Shown in pieces: positions 1-11,595 of a stretch of 64,000 nucleotides of DNA; positions within the stretch are counted from its first letter, which is position 1; the number at the start of each line of letters is the position of its first letter. The stretch covers positions 248,001-312,000 of the forward strand of contig NZ_JAIVAC010000001.1 in assembly GCF_020171655.1 (NCBI RefSeq), given 5' to 3'. The DNA is from Exiguobacterium aestuarii. GTDB lineage: Bacteria; Bacillota; Bacilli; Exiguobacteriales; Exiguobacteriaceae. The notes beneath the pieces were generated by a model that was not told where the DNA came from, made no database searches, and saw only the letters and a list, made by a program, of their open reading frames with translations. Both the position numbers and the translations under genes were made by a program.

Positions 1-2
1 AG

Positions 3-404
<402 letters not shown>

Positions 405-407
405 AGA

Positions 408-444
408 AAAGGGATGATTCGCTCATAGCGGATCATCCCTTTTT
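408..444. terminator. bidirectional intrinsic terminator
   Basis: A 12-bp stem (411-422 with 428-439, one G-U pair) has a T run at 440-444 and an A run before it, so it can end both the CorC-type gene and the converging Nudix gene. Confidence 0.85.
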
Positions 445-447
445 GCG

Positions 448-1221
448 TTACACCGATTGGCGTTCGATGCGCTCAATCAATTCGTATGGACGTACTTTAT
501 AGATGGCGTATGGCATATACACAGGATCGATCGCATCGAGGAAGCGCATCTGGAAGTGCTCCCGTTTGATATAGTCACCGACGTTACGCGAGTCGACTTT
601 GTAGAATCCGACTTCCTGCGTTTCCCCGGCTTGTGGTCTGAGGTCACCGGATACATATTTCGCACGGAACGTGACGCAGAGGACGCGGGACGACACGTTT
701 TGATAGATTCCCGTGATGCCTTCCACCTCGATTTTCACGCCTGTCTCTTCGTCCACTTCACGGTGGATGGCGTCGACGAGTGACTCATGCTCTTCCACCT
801 GTCCGCCGGGCATTTCGAAGGAGTCGTTTCGATGCATGTTTTTGACGAGGAGGACCTCACCCGCTTCATTCGTGATATACGCTGTCACACAGACGATCGC
901 ACGTGGTGGCGTATAGTGACCGGTCGGCATCATGAACTCTTCGCTCGACTTGATATACAGGTCTTTTCCGAGGCGGGCCCGCTGTTTCATGGCGTCCCGT
1001 CGTAACGTACTGCCGCGGTAATCCCGTTCGACTTGTTCATAGTGTTCACGGTCTCGGTACTCCCATAGTGCCATGACCTCCGACTTGTCTTCGGTCACCC
1101 AGCGTCCGACGAGTCGGGCGCCATGGGACGCTTGAATCGGATAGATGTATGTATGGAAGAAGTCGGTAAATTCTTGCAGACGTTCAGGTCGAATCGTATA
1201 CGTTTTACGGCGATGGAACAT
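448..1221 (-). CDS. NIPSNAP-Nudix fusion hydrolase
   Basis: This 257-residue protein has two recognisable parts. Residues 1-98 look like a NIPSNAP / dimeric alpha-beta barrel domain (MALWEYRDREHYEQV, RRDAMKQRARLG). Residues 105-250 form a Nudix fold with a complete Nudix box at about 140-162, matching GX5EX7REUXEEXGU with REVDEETGV at its end. Nudix enzymes hydrolyse nucleoside diphosphates linked to another moiety; the substrate is not deducible here. The NIPSNAP part may aid dimerisation or ligand binding, which is inference. The gene stands alone, converging on the upstream gene and upstream of its own start only by a spacer from the dedA-like gene terminator. The ATG at 1221 is preceded by AAGGAGGAATCACC, a good ribosome binding site. 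Confidence 0.85.
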   Translation of the reverse strand: MFHRRKTYTIRPERLQEFTDFFHTYIYPIQASHGARLVGRWVTEDKSEVMALWEYRDREHYEQVERDYRGSTLRRDAMKQRARLGKDLYIKSSEEFMMPTGHYTPPRAIVCVTAYITNEAGEVLLVKNMHRNDSFEMPGGQVEEHESLVDAIHREVDEETGVKIEVEGITGIYQNVSSRVLCVTFRAKYVSGDLRPQAGETQEVGFYKVDSRNVGDYIKREHFQMRFLDAIDPVYMPYAIYKVRPYELIERIERQSV

Positions 1222-1318
1222 GGTGATTCCTCCTTTTTCGTTGTGCGGTGTCTTGTTTGTGTGACCGCGATTCGCTTACATGATTCTTATTCGACAGATG
1301 TGAGCGTTTCCCTTTCTG

Positions 1319-1355
1319 ACAAAAAAAGAATCAGCGCAAGTTACGCTGATTCTTT
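1319..1355 (-). terminator. intrinsic terminator of the DedA gene
   Basis: The stem 1327-1336 / 1344-1353 (AGAATCAGCG with CGCTGATTCT) is followed on the minus strand by a seven-base T run. It overlaps the DedA stop codon. Confidence 0.85.
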
Positions 1356-1920
1356 CACATGTTTTGGTTGCTGACGAAGATGACGGACGACGAGGAAAAT
1401 TCCGATGGCTAGCGCCAGGAAGGGCAGGATGTCGTCCATGAAGTGGCCGATCATACGCCAGTTGTTGCCGAGCATCATTCCGACATGAATGAAGATGAAC
1501 GACCAGACGGCGAAAATGAAGGTCGTTACCGACAAGAACTTTCGGAAGGACAGGCGCATCACGCCGGCACTGACCGCGAAAAGCTGGCGCCAGAACAGGC
1601 TGAGGCAGACGATCCATGCCCCGTATTTCTCAAACCAGCGTTCGGCCCGCAGTTGTTTGTCTTGCCGAATCCGAAAATAACGATACAGTCTCAAGGCGAC
1701 GGGACGCCCGCCATATCGACCGATCCAGTAAAGACCGATCTGACTGAGCGTGAAGGAAACCCACGCCAGTAGGAACGTCAAGAAGAAAGACGCGTCATGC
1801 GAATCGACGAGAAAGCCGCCATATGCGAGAACGAGTTCGTTCGGGATGAATTGGATGAAGATGCCGAGAGGAATGCTGAAAACACCACATACGGCAAGCA
1901 TGTGCTCGAGGACGTTCATG
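1341..1920 (-). CDS. DedA-family (VTT domain) membrane protein
   Basis: An approximately 192-residue integral membrane protein with the DedA/SNARE-associated layout: an N-terminal re-entrant segment (FIQFIPNELVLAYGGF), a central hydrophobic helix with SFTLSQIGLYWIGRYGG, then a conserved basic segment (ERWFEKYGAW...FWRQLFAVSAGVMRL) and two C-terminal helices. DedA proteins are now linked to phospholipid scrambling or undecaprenyl phosphate recycling and to membrane potential; which applies here is unknown. The start at 1920 is chosen because AAAGGAGGT lies a few bases upstream; a longer frame to 2030 has no such site. It has its own terminator and sits downstream of the nad repressor operon terminator. 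Confidence 0.85.
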
Positions 1921-1983
1921 ACGAGACCTCCTTTCAAAGTGATTGCAGGAAACTTGTTCCATCCATCAGTATAACGGACATGA

Positions 1984-2027
1984 CTGAAAAGAAAAAGAAG
2001 AGATGTCACATATTCGTGACATCTCTT
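1984..2027 (-). terminator. terminator of the nifS-niaR operon
   Basis: A perfect 12-bp inverted repeat (1998-2009 / 2016-2027, AAGAGATGTCAC) is followed on the minus strand by a T-rich tract. It overlaps the niaR stop codon. Confidence 0.85.
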
Positions 2028-2566
2028 CAATCTAATTCGGATACGAGAATACCAAGTCGGTCAAGCTCTTTCACCGCGGCATCAATCGCTTCCTGATGAT
2101 CGGCTTCAAGTGTATGGACATGTAATCCTCCGGTCAATTGCGAGAGCGGTGAGGCCCCGTGTGCCTTGACCCGCTCGAGGAAGGCGCGGACGTCACGCCG
2201 ACTCTTCACCATGAGCTGCCCTGTGATGGATCCGTAAACAGGATGATCGATGATGACGTCTTTGATGGTGACCCCTTCATCGACGATGGCGTTCATCTCT
2301 GCCTCCATCTCTTCTGCCGTATGGCGGCAAGCCACCTTTTTTGAATAAGTAGACGGGGTGAAGTCGCCGTGCAAATAAACGTAACCACGAGCGGTGGCGA
2401 CGATTTGGTGACCTTTCGCTTTTAAGAGCGACAAATCTTGGACGATGACTTGGCGACTGACGGATACATGCCTTGCCAGTTCAGATCCAGTAATCGGTTC
2501 ATTGCTCGATTCGATCAGTTGAAGTAAAGTGCGACGGCGTTCTTCACCGGCTAAACGTTTGTTCAT
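2027..2566 (-). CDS. niaR: NAD biosynthesis repressor NiaR (YrxA)
   Basis: A 179-residue protein with an N-terminal winged helix-turn-helix of the HTH_11 type (LLQLIESSNEPITGSELARHVSVSRQVIVQDL, about residues 14-50) and a C-terminal 3H domain. The 3H domain is named for its conserved histidines, seen here in ACRHTAEE, IDHPVYG and GLHVHTLEADH. In B. subtilis this repressor uses nicotinic acid as corepressor and shuts off nadBCA and nifS. Here the gene overlaps the upstream desulfurase by 23 bases and is divergent from nadBCA, the arrangement expected for an autoregulated local repressor. GCAAGGAGAGTCGAACATC precedes the ATG. Confidence 0.93.
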   Translation of the reverse strand: MNKRLAGEERRRTLLQLIESSNEPITGSELARHVSVSRQVIVQDLSLLKAKGHQIVATARGYVYLHGDFTPSTYSKKVACRHTAEEMEAEMNAIVDEGVTIKDVIIDHPVYGSITGQLMVKSRRDVRAFLERVKAHGASPLSQLTGGLHVHTLEADHQEAIDAAVKELDRLGILVSELD

Positions 2567-3674
2567 GATGTTCGACTCTCCTTGCTAAAGTGACGATGGC
2601 ATCGGCGAGGGCCGATGTGTCTTCGACGGTCGTTTGTGCGCCGAAGGAAATGCGGACGAGTCCGTGGCAGGCGCTCGTCTCATATCCGAGTGCTTCGAGC
2701 ATGCGGTTCGGTCCGTTCTGACCGGCGCGACATGCTGACCCGGCGGATACTTGGAACCCGAGATCGTCGAGCTCGGTCATCCACCATTGTCCGTCGCGTT
2801 GATGGGATACGAAGGAAAAGATAGCGGGACTTTGTTCGTCAAACTCGAGCCAATGGACATACGCTGACGTCTTCTCTTTCAAGATAGCACGAAACGCCAT
2901 GAAATTTCTCTGAAAACGTGTCAATTGATCCTGACGTTCCCCGAGCGCTTTGACGAAGGCGCTAATTCCTGGAACGTCGATCGTACCTGGACGAATCCCG
3001 TATTGGTGATGACCCGGGTAGTAAGGTGGGGGAATCAAGCGTTCCATATAGAGGGCTCCGATCCCTTTTGGTCCACCGACCTTATGAGCGCTGAACGAGT
3101 AAGCGTCGATTCCTTCAACGGAGATGGGGATTTTCCCGAGTGCCTGTACCCCGTCCACGTGAAAGAGAATCTTTTTATATTTTAGGAGACATTGGATGTG
3201 ATGGAGCGGTAACACCCATCCTGTATCAGAATTGACGTGTTGGAGTGTGACGAGCCCGATGTCAAGGTCGAGTAAGTGCGTGAACGTCTCTAGATCAAAC
3301 TTTCCGTCTTTCAGTTTCAATCGATGGACGATGACCCCTTCGCGTTCCCATTCTTCAAGCAGGAGGGCGACCGAATCATGTTCGTGCCAGGACGTGATGA
3401 CTTCTTTTCCTTTCATGCGTTTCCGTAAGCTCGTCAGCGCGATGTAATTACTTTCAGAACCACTTCCAGTAAATAATAACTTACCACGTAAGACATCGAG
3501 TCCTAATGCTTGTTTAAGTAGTCGCCGTGCCTCTGTCAAATAATCTTCAGCCATATATCCGTGCGCGTGGAGTGATGATGGGTTCCCATAAACGTTTTTG
3601 GCCATAGCCACGTAATGGTCTAATGCTGCATGTGTCATAGGATGTGTAGCGGCGTAGTCGAAGTAGCGGTTCAT
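2544..3674 (-). CDS. nifS: NifS-type cysteine desulfurase of the nad cluster
   Basis: A pyridoxal-phosphate class V aminotransferase-fold protein of about 376 residues. The PLP lysine lies in SFSAHKVGGPKG and the catalytic loop cysteine in SAGSACRAGQNG; PLP-contacting GSGSESN and HVDGVQALGK are also visible. In B. subtilis NifS delivers sulfur for the [4Fe-4S] cluster of quinolinate synthase NadA, and the divergent pairing with nadBCA supports that role. Two ATG codons stand side by side at 3677 and 3674; 3674 has the better spacing from AAAAGGGGAG, and the frame to 3695 would swallow that site. A second, distinct desulfurase (38493) serves tRNA thiolation. Confidence 0.9.
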   Translation of the reverse strand: MNRYFDYAATHPMTHAALDHYVAMAKNVYGNPSSLHAHGYMAEDYLTEARRLLKQALGLDVLRGKLLFTGSGSESNYIALTSLRKRMKGKEVITSWHEHDSVALLLEEWEREGVIVHRLKLKDGKFDLETFTHLLDLDIGLVTLQHVNSDTGWVLPLHHIQCLLKYKKILFHVDGVQALGKIPISVEGIDAYSFSAHKVGGPKGIGALYMERLIPPPYYPGHHQYGIRPGTIDVPGISAFVKALGERQDQLTRFQRNFMAFRAILKEKTSAYVHWLEFDEQSPAIFSFVSHQRDGQWWMTELDDLGFQVSAGSACRAGQNGPNRMLEALGYETSACHGLVRISFGAQTTVEDTSALADAIVTLARRVEHHEQTFSR

Positions 3675-3712
3675 CATGGACTCCCCTTTTCTCATGTTGT
3701 CTTCTACACAAA

Positions 3713-3739
3713 ATTATGCGAAACTAGTTTACAAGTCAA
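3713..3739 (-). promoter_or_regulatory. nifS promoter with palindrome, candidate NiaR operator
   Basis: On the minus strand TTGACT (3739-3734) and CATAAT (3718-3713) are 15 bases apart. The perfect 10-bp palindrome AAACTAGTTT (3721-3730) sits in the spacer, midway between the divergent nifS and nadB starts. Location fits an operator for NiaR; I do not recall the Bacilli NiaR consensus well enough to match it. Confidence 0.4.
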
Positions 3740-3769
3740 CATTACATATGAAAAACAGGTGATATACAA

Positions 3770-5203
3770 GTGTCTTTACAGATAGAGAAAACCGACATTT
3801 TGATTATTGGAACAGGACTTGCCGCCGTCACGACGGCGCTACATGTGCCATCCTCTTTGTCTGTCCTCCTCGTCTCCAAAGGGGAGGCGACGTCGACGAA
3901 CTCCGATTTGGCACAGGGGGGAATTGCGAGCTCGTATCTCGAGGAGACGAGTGAGGCACATAAAGAAGACACGATGCTTGCTTCGAATCAGACATCGTGC
4001 TCAGAACGCGTCGACATTCTCGTTGAAGAAGGACGTCGAGCGATTGAAGAGATAGAACGGTTCGGTGTCCGCTTCGATCGTGACGAGGACGGGTATGCCC
4101 TCGGACGGGAAGGGGCTCATCGGTTGCATCGCATCTTTCATGCCGGGGGCGACGAGACCGGTCGACATGTCATGCGGCACTTGCGTCAGTCTTTACCGGA
4201 CAACGTGAACATACTCGAACACGTCCTCGTCCATGACCTTGTGATGAAGGAAGGACGAGTCGTCGGTGCGATGGCGTTTCAGAAAGAAAAATTGCTACAC
4301 ATCGAGGCAGGTGCCGTCGTTCTCGCGACCGGCGGAATCGGTGGACTTGTCGATTGGACCTCGAACGCTCAGACGGTGACCGGTGACGGTCTCGTCTTGG
4401 CAAATCGATGCGGGGCCAAACTGACGAACTTACAGCGGATCCAATTTCACCCGACCTTGTTGGCCGCCGAGGAACCTCATCTCGTCACCGAGGCGCTCCG
4501 TGGTGCCGGTGCGAAGCTCGTCGATACATACGGAAACGATGTGATGGCGCATCACCCACTTGGGAGTCTCGCCCCTCGAGACGTGGTAGCCCGTGTCCTG
4601 ACAGATCGAGTTGGACCCATCTTTCTCGATACGTCGGGCGTGAAGCAATTACGTGAACGGTTCCCGAAACTCGCAATGACATGTGACAAGTTAGGAATCG
4701 ACCTTCGCAAAATCCCCGTTCGCCCAGGGCTCCATTTTCATATGGGCGGAATTGAAGTGGATGACGTGGGTCGAACGGACGTCGACGGTTTGTATGCCGT
4801 CGGAGAAGTGGCGGAAGCGGGTATACATGGTACGAATCGACTCGCCTCGAATTCACTCTTGGAATGCTGGGTGTTCGGAAAACGTGTCGCCGAGGCGATT
4901 CAAGTGAAGGACAGAGGCTTTGCAACGAGCGATGTGATGGCGTATGACATCTCACCTGACACGTTCCGTTCGCTCCGCCAACAAATCGGCAAATGGTTGA
5001 CGATTTCACCAAATCACGACGAAATGAAATGTTTCTTACAAAATACCCAAACGTTGACCTTGACGAAACACGTGACAAGACAATTAAGTGAACAAACTTT
5101 ACAACTTGATGCGGCGCGCCTCATCGCGCAAAGCATCCTCGAAATGGAGAGGTACGATGAACACGATTTATCTACGCGAACAGCTACGACAGTTTCTGAT
5201 TGA
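3770..5203 (+). CDS. nadB: L-aspartate oxidase NadB
   Basis: This flavoprotein oxidises L-aspartate to iminoaspartate, the first step of de novo NAD synthesis. It has the N-terminal FAD dinucleotide motif (LIIGTGLAA, residues 11-19), SDLAQGGIA, RIFHAGGDETGRHV, the PRDVVAR segment that carries the catalytic arginine in the family, and TNRLASNSLLECWVFGKR near the FAD ribityl site. At 477 residues it is shorter than the roughly 530 residues of B. subtilis NadB, with a reduced C-terminal helical domain. The start is GTG at 3770 after CAGGTGA. nadC begins inside its last 47 bases, indicating translational coupling. Confidence 0.93.
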   Translation: MSLQIEKTDILIIGTGLAAVTTALHVPSSLSVLLVSKGEATSTNSDLAQGGIASSYLEETSEAHKEDTMLASNQTSCSERVDILVEEGRRAIEEIERFGVRFDRDEDGYALGREGAHRLHRIFHAGGDETGRHVMRHLRQSLPDNVNILEHVLVHDLVMKEGRVVGAMAFQKEKLLHIEAGAVVLATGGIGGLVDWTSNAQTVTGDGLVLANRCGAKLTNLQRIQFHPTLLAAEEPHLVTEALRGAGAKLVDTYGNDVMAHHPLGSLAPRDVVARVLTDRVGPIFLDTSGVKQLRERFPKLAMTCDKLGIDLRKIPVRPGLHFHMGGIEVDDVGRTDVDGLYAVGEVAEAGIHGTNRLASNSLLECWVFGKRVAEAIQVKDRGFATSDVMAYDISPDTFRSLRQQIGKWLTISPNHDEMKCFLQNTQTLTLTKHVTRQLSEQTLQLDAARLIAQSILEMERYDEHDLSTRTATTVSD

Positions 5204-6026
5204 GGATATCGGATATGGCGATCTATCAAGTGAACTGATCGATGAACAGGACGAGTCAGTCGCGACCATCATTGCAAAAGAGGAAGGCGTCTTCTGCGGG
5301 AAGCCGATCGTTCAAGAACTTGCTAGAATGCAACAACTCGAATTGGTGGATTGCCAAGATGACGGGAGTCGGATTGCCCCTGGCGATGAACTGATCGTCT
5401 TGAAAGGAAAGACTCGTGTCCTGTTAGAGACGGAACGTGTCTTATTGAATGTGATTCAGCGTGTGAGTGGGATTGCGACGATGACACGTCAATGTGTCGA
5501 TGCGCTCGATGACGACTCGATTCACGTCACGGATACGCGGAAAACGACACCGGGACTCCGCATGCTTGAGAAGTATGCCGTTCGTATCGGTGGCGGCTAC
5601 AACCATCGACTCCGCCTCGACGATGCCGTCATGATCAAAGACAACCATATCGTCGCACTCGGCGGTGTGACAGAAGCCATTCACGTCGCACGTTCGAGAG
5701 TCGGTCATACGACTCCGATTGAAGTCGAGGTCGAATCGTTCGCTCAGCTCTTAGAAGCCGTTCAAGCGAATCCGGATATTGTAATGCTCGATAATCGAAC
5801 GCCGGATGAACTACGAGAATGGGTCCCGCATATTCCGGACCATATCACCATCGAAGTGTCTGGCGGCATCACGCTCGACACGATTGCCGACTATCGAGGG
5901 ATTCGCATCGATGTCATCTCACTCGGTCAGTTGACCCACTCGGTACGGGCGCTCGACTGCAGTATGAATTTACAAGGAGGAATGAAACATGCAACTACTC
6001 GGAACACTCCCACCGACGTACGCTAA
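5157..6026 (+). CDS. nadC: nicotinate-nucleotide diphosphorylase NadC
   Basis: NadC (quinolinate phosphoribosyltransferase) converts quinolinate and PRPP to nicotinate mononucleotide. The 289-residue protein shows the N-terminal [12 protein letters not shown] segment, the quinolinate-binding [10 protein letters not shown] (about 126-135), RIGGGYNHR and KDNHI (about 161-165), and barrel strands EVEVES and EVSGGI. The ATG at 5157 follows GGAGAGG and lies inside nadB; an in-frame upstream start at 5088 adds a non-conserved leader and is rejected. Its 3' end overlaps nadA by 38 bases, so nadB, nadC and nadA are tightly coupled. Confidence 0.94.
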   Translation: MNTIYLREQLRQFLIEDIGYGDLSSELIDEQDESVATIIAKEEGVFCGKPIVQELARMQQLELVDCQDDGSRIAPGDELIVLKGKTRVLLETERVLLNVIQRVSGIATMTRQCVDALDDDSIHVTDTRKTTPGLRMLEKYAVRIGGGYNHRLRLDDAVMIKDNHIVALGGVTEAIHVARSRVGHTTPIEVEVESFAQLLEAVQANPDIVMLDNRTPDELREWVPHIPDHITIEVSGGITLDTIADYRGIRIDVISLGQLTHSVRALDCSMNLQGGMKHATTRNTPTDVR

Positions 6027-7068
6027 TCTGTCAGTGGAGGAAATGGAGACGCGGATTCAAGCGGTCAAGGACCGGCTCGGGACACGTCTCTTCTTACCGG
6101 CGCATCATTATCAAAAAGACGAGGTCGTCCAATTCGCGGACGCGACAGGAGATTCGCTCCAGCTCGCGCGGCTCGCAGAACAGATGAGCGAAGCGGAATT
6201 CATCGTCTTCTGTGGCGTGCATTTCATGGCGGAGACAGCAGACATGTTGACACGCGACGATCAGATTGTCGTCTTACCTGATATGCGGGCCGGTTGCTCC
6301 ATGGCAGACATGGCTGATATCGATCAGACAGAGATTGCGTGGGAAGAATTGACGGAGCAGTTCGGGGAAGGAATCATCCCGATTACATACGTCAATTCGA
6401 CGGCGGCCATCAAGGCTTTCGTCGGACGTCATGGCGGGGCGACCGTCACATCGTCGAACGCACATGAGATCGTCCGTTGGGCACTAGAAGCGGGAGAGCG
6501 GATTTTGTTCCTTCCCGACCAGCATCTCGGACGCAATACGGCGTATGACCTTGGCATCCCGCTCGAGGCGATGGCCGTCTGGGATCCGCTCCGCGAAGAA
6601 CTGGTGGCAGAAGGAGACCTCGAACAGATTCGGGTCATTCTTTGGAAAGGCCATTGTTCTGTCCATGAGAAGTTCACCGTCTCGCAAATTCAAGCGTTCC
6701 GTGAGCGCGAACCGGATCGTCGCATCATCGTCCATCCGGAATGCACGTTTGATGTCGTGCAGGCAGCCGACGAGGCAGGATCGACGTCATATATCATCGA
6801 CAAGATTGATGCGAGTGAACCCGGGACAAAATGGGCGGTCGGGACGGAGATGAACCTCGTGAACCGATTGGCGGCGACGTACCCGCATCTCGATATCGTC
6901 TCGTTGAACCCGTTCATGTGTCCGTGTCTGACGATGAACCGAATCGACTTGCAACATCTCCTCTGGGCGCTCGAATCGCTCGAAACGGACCCTGTGAACG
7001 TCATTCGCGTCGATGCTGAGACGACAGAGTGGTCGAAACGTGCACTTGAACGTATGCTCGCACGATAA
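5989..7068 (+). CDS. nadA: quinolinate synthase NadA
   Basis: NadA condenses iminoaspartate with dihydroxyacetone phosphate to quinolinate, using a [4Fe-4S] cluster. The 359-residue length is that of the longer Bacilli form. Visible family segments are [55 protein letters not shown] and HPECTFDVV. The cysteines in AGCSMAD, ECTFD and the C-terminal FMCPCLTMN region are the likely cluster ligands. It starts within nadC after ACAAGGAGGAATGAAAC. The cluster would be built with sulfur from the divergent NifS. Confidence 0.94.
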   Translation: MQLLGTLPPTYANLSVEEMETRIQAVKDRLGTRLFLPAHHYQKDEVVQFADATGDSLQLARLAEQMSEAEFIVFCGVHFMAETADMLTRDDQIVVLPDMRAGCSMADMADIDQTEIAWEELTEQFGEGIIPITYVNSTAAIKAFVGRHGGATVTSSNAHEIVRWALEAGERILFLPDQHLGRNTAYDLGIPLEAMAVWDPLREELVAEGDLEQIRVILWKGHCSVHEKFTVSQIQAFREREPDRRIIVHPECTFDVVQAADEAGSTSYIIDKIDASEPGTKWAVGTEMNLVNRLAATYPHLDIVSLNPFMCPCLTMNRIDLQHLLWALESLETDPVNVIRVDAETTEWSKRALERMLAR

Positions 7069-7076
7069 TCGCTTCA

Positions 7077-7250
7077 GGACAGGCAAACGCCTGTCCTCAG
7101 ACTGTAGACAAAGTATAGGTATAATGTCTTTTTTATGCCCAATCCGGACACGGCTCGCTTTCCTAGGGGCAAGCAGGGAGCCGCATCGCGACTGCGTCAC
7201 TGCTGGGTCTCCCTTTGCTTGCTATTCCCTCAGGAGTCTCGCCTGCCCGT
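7077..7250 (+). repeat. structured repeat, copy 1
   Basis: Copy 1 begins with the hairpin GGACAGGC-AAAC-GCCTGTCC directly after nadA, continues with a CTGTnGACAAA motif, and has a core at about 7157-7235 (CGCTTTCC, GGAGCCGCATCGCGACT, CTGCTGGGTCTCC, CAGGAGTC). The core folds on itself: GCAAGCAGGGAG (7169-7180) pairs with CTCCC-TTTGCTTGC (7209-7221). The same motifs occur in the same order, in reverse orientation, at 7535-7706. It resembles the GC-rich intergenic repeats I recall from many Bacilli genomes, though the family is not identified here. Confidence 0.75.
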
Positions 7251-7318
7251 TCTTGGTCACCTGTTGTCCTTCATCCCAAATATAATGGTGTGAGAAGAAC
7301 ACACAGGGGGCGGATTTG

Positions 7319-7498
7319 ATGATCAACAAGTCGACACAATCCATCCTTCACGGTCTGACAAACGGAACGGATGTTGAACAGCGGCCCGAGGAGGATGATC
7401 TCGGGATCGATGACGGGTGGGCTCGGCGTTTTCCCTTTCCCCTAATACATCGATTCGAAGTAAGTACCGAGCTTTTTCTTCGGCCGTCGGGGCCTTAG
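7319..7498 (+). CDS. doubtful small protein between the repeats
   Basis: An ATG at 7319 nine bases after AGGGGG opens a 59-residue frame with acidic middle (EQRPEEDDLGIDDGW) and no recognisable domain. It lies in the unique 290-base segment between the two inverted repeat copies. A TATAAT at 7281-7286 is present upstream but without a convincing -35. An opposite-strand frame of similar length also exists. Apart from this weak candidate I see no gene between 7069 and 7771. Confidence 0.2.
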   Translation: MINKSTQSILHGLTNGTDVEQRPEEDDLGIDDGWARRFPFPLIHRFEVSTELFLRPSGP

Positions 7499-7534
7499 AA
7501 AAAGACAAATGGCCGCCAGATGACGACCGTTTGC

Positions 7535-7706
7535 GTTGCTCGCCCGACGGCGCCCCGACTCCTGCAGGAAAGCAATCCGACGGAGACCCAGCAGCGACTT
7601 GAGTCGCGATGCGGCTCCGGGATTGCCTGCGGAAAGCGTGAGCGCCGGAAGGACGAGTTCGAACATGTTATTTGTCAACAAGCTGAGGACAGGCAAACGC
7701 CTGTCC
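7535..7706 (-). repeat. structured repeat, copy 2 (inverted)
   Basis: Read on the minus strand, this copy repeats the order of copy 1: terminal hairpin (7686-7706, same sequence), TTGTTGACAAA, CGCTTTCCGCAGGCAATCC, GGAGCCGCATCGCGACT, CTGCTGGGTCTCC, GCAGGAGTC. Its stem uses GCAATCC (7572-7578) with GGGATTGC (7619-7626), so the paired bases differ from copy 1 but pairing is kept. An inner hairpin GCGACT-TG-AGTCGC (7593-7606) caps it. Confidence 0.75.
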
Positions 7707-7735
7707 TTTTTTCATATCGCTCGTTATGGTACAAT
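7685..7735 (+). promoter_or_regulatory. hairpin terminator followed by ruvA promoter -10
   Basis: The terminal repeat hairpin (7686-7706) is followed by a T6 run, making a functional-looking intrinsic terminator. Right after it TATGGTACAAT (extended -10 at 7730-7735) sits about 36 bases before the ruvA start; the -35 (TTTTTT at 7707) is poor. Confidence 0.5.
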
Positions 7736-7771
7736 AAATGCAGTTTTTCCGACCGAAAAGGAGATTACACC

Positions 7772-8359
7772 GTGATTGAATTCGTAAAAGGACCCGTCGC
7801 CTATGTGTGTGCGGAATATATAACGTTAGATGTCTCGGGCGTCGGCTACAAAGTACATGTGCCTAACCCGTTTTTTTATCGTGAACAAGACGAACATGTA
7901 ATCGTGTTTACGCATCATTACGTCCGTGAAGATCAACAGACGCTATACGGTTTCCGGTCACGCCGGGAACGGGAGCTCTTCAATAAACTCCTTAGCGTGA
8001 GCGGTATCGGACCGAAAGGGGCACTCGCGATTGTCGCCTCTGGAGATATCGACGCGTTGATCGATGCGATTGAAACCGAGAATGAGAAGTATTTGACGAA
8101 GTTCCCGGGAGTCGGGAAGAAGACGGCCAAACAGATGGCACTCGACTTAAAAGGGAAGTTATCCGAACTTGCACCGGATTATGTGCCGAACGAAGGATTG
8201 TTCGCACAAGGTGCATCAGAACTCGACGAGGCGTGTGAGGCGCTCGTCGCCCTCGGATATTCTGAACGAGAGATCGCGAAAGTCCGCAAAGCATTGAGCG
8301 GGGAAATCTTGACGACCGACGCGTACATAAAACGCGCGCTACAGCTGTTATTGAAATAA
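7772..8359 (+). CDS. ruvA: Holliday junction branch migration protein RuvA
   Basis: RuvA binds four-way junctions as a tetramer and loads the RuvB motor. The 195-residue protein has an N-terminal OB-fold ([27 protein letters not shown] split over residues 2-28), two helix-hairpin-helix motifs ([30 protein letters not shown]) and the C-terminal RuvB-contacting domain ([19 protein letters not shown]). The start is GTG at 7772 after AAAGGAG; an in-frame extension to 7520 reads through the repeat and is rejected. ruvB starts 10 bases downstream. The Bacillus neighbour bofC is absent upstream. Confidence 0.95.
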   Translation: MIEFVKGPVAYVCAEYITLDVSGVGYKVHVPNPFFYREQDEHVIVFTHHYVREDQQTLYGFRSRRERELFNKLLSVSGIGPKGALAIVASGDIDALIDAIETENEKYLTKFPGVGKKTAKQMALDLKGKLSELAPDYVPNEGLFAQGASELDEACEALVALGYSEREIAKVRKALSGEILTTDAYIKRALQLLLK

Positions 8360-8369
8360 GGAGGAAGCT

Positions 8370-9371
8370 ATGGACGAACGATTGTTGTCACAATCTCATC
8401 AGCAATATGAAGACTCTGAAGAGTGGAGCTTACGTCCGCAGCGCTTCGAGCAATATATCGGGCAGGAAAAGGCGAAAGGCAATTTGTCTGTCTTCATCCA
8501 GGCCGCCAAACTTCGCAGTGAGACGCTCGACCACGTCCTATTGTATGGACCACCGGGACTCGGGAAGACGACACTCGCGCAAATCATCGCCAACGAGATG
8601 GGCGTCGGCATAAAGACGACCGCCGGACCGGCGATTGAACGACCAGGTGATTTGGCCGCAATCCTCTCGACACTTGAGCCGGGTGATGTCTTATTTATCG
8701 ATGAGATTCACCGGTTGAGTCGGACGATTGAAGAGATTCTCTATCCGGCGATGGAAGACTACTGTCTCGATATCGTCTATGGACAAGGCGAGATGGCGCG
8801 AAGCGTACGCATCGATTTGCCACCGTTCACACTCGTCGGGGCGACGACGCGAGCTGGGATGTTATCGGCGCCGCTTCGGGACCGTTTCGGGGTCACATTG
8901 AAACTTGAATACTATGAGCCACATGAACTCGCGGCCATCGTCAGTCGGACGGCCCAGCTGTTCCGCCTTTCGATCTCACCTGAGGCGAGTGGCGCGATTG
9001 CGAAGCGCTCGCGAGGGACGCCGCGAATCGCCAATCGTCTCTTGCGCCGAGTCCGTGACTTCGCGCAGGTAGCCGGCACGAAAGAAATCGATCCGGTGCT
9101 CGCATCCGATGCGCTCGACCGTCTACACGTCGATGCACTCGGACTCGATGAAGTCGACCATCGATTGCTTCGGGCCATGGTGGAGCGGTTCGGAGGTGGA
9201 CCGGTCGGACTCGAGACGCTCGCCGCAACCATCGGTGAGGATGCTCAGACGATCGAGGACGTCTACGAGCCCTATTTATTGCAACAAGGGTTCTTGCAGC
9301 GGACGCCGCGAGGACGGATGATCACACAGTTTGCCAAGTCGCATTTTGGTTATGAAGAGGAAGAGGAGTAA
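8370..9371 (+). CDS. ruvB: Holliday junction helicase motor RuvB
   Basis: RuvB is the hexameric AAA+ ATPase that drives branch migration. The 333 residues show [13 protein letters not shown] at the N-terminus, Walker [13 protein letters not shown], Walker [12 protein letters not shown], sensor 1 ([10 protein letters not shown]), the arginine-finger region PLRDRFGV and a C-terminal winged helix ([24 protein letters not shown]). ATG at 8370 follows AAGGAGGAAGCT. It lies in a ruvA-ruvB-queA-tgt run with gaps of 10 and 3 bases. Confidence 0.96.
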   Translation: MDERLLSQSHQQYEDSEEWSLRPQRFEQYIGQEKAKGNLSVFIQAAKLRSETLDHVLLYGPPGLGKTTLAQIIANEMGVGIKTTAGPAIERPGDLAAILSTLEPGDVLFIDEIHRLSRTIEEILYPAMEDYCLDIVYGQGEMARSVRIDLPPFTLVGATTRAGMLSAPLRDRFGVTLKLEYYEPHELAAIVSRTAQLFRLSISPEASGAIAKRSRGTPRIANRLLRRVRDFAQVAGTKEIDPVLASDALDRLHVDALGLDEVDHRLLRAMVERFGGGPVGLETLAATIGEDAQTIEDVYEPYLLQQGFLQRTPRGRMITQFAKSHFGYEEEEE

Positions 9372-9374
9372 GGT

Positions 9375-11575
<2,201 letters not shown>

Positions 11576-11595
11576 GCAAACGTGTCGGACATTGT

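Noticed and set aside
3770-5203. nadB as a truncated pseudogene because of its short length
   Set aside because: All FAD and active-site segments are present and the operon overlaps are intact; only the C-terminal helical domain is shorter.
7442-7696. 84-codon minus-strand frame across repeat copy 2
   Set aside because: It is a translation of the structured repeat, with no start signal and no domain.
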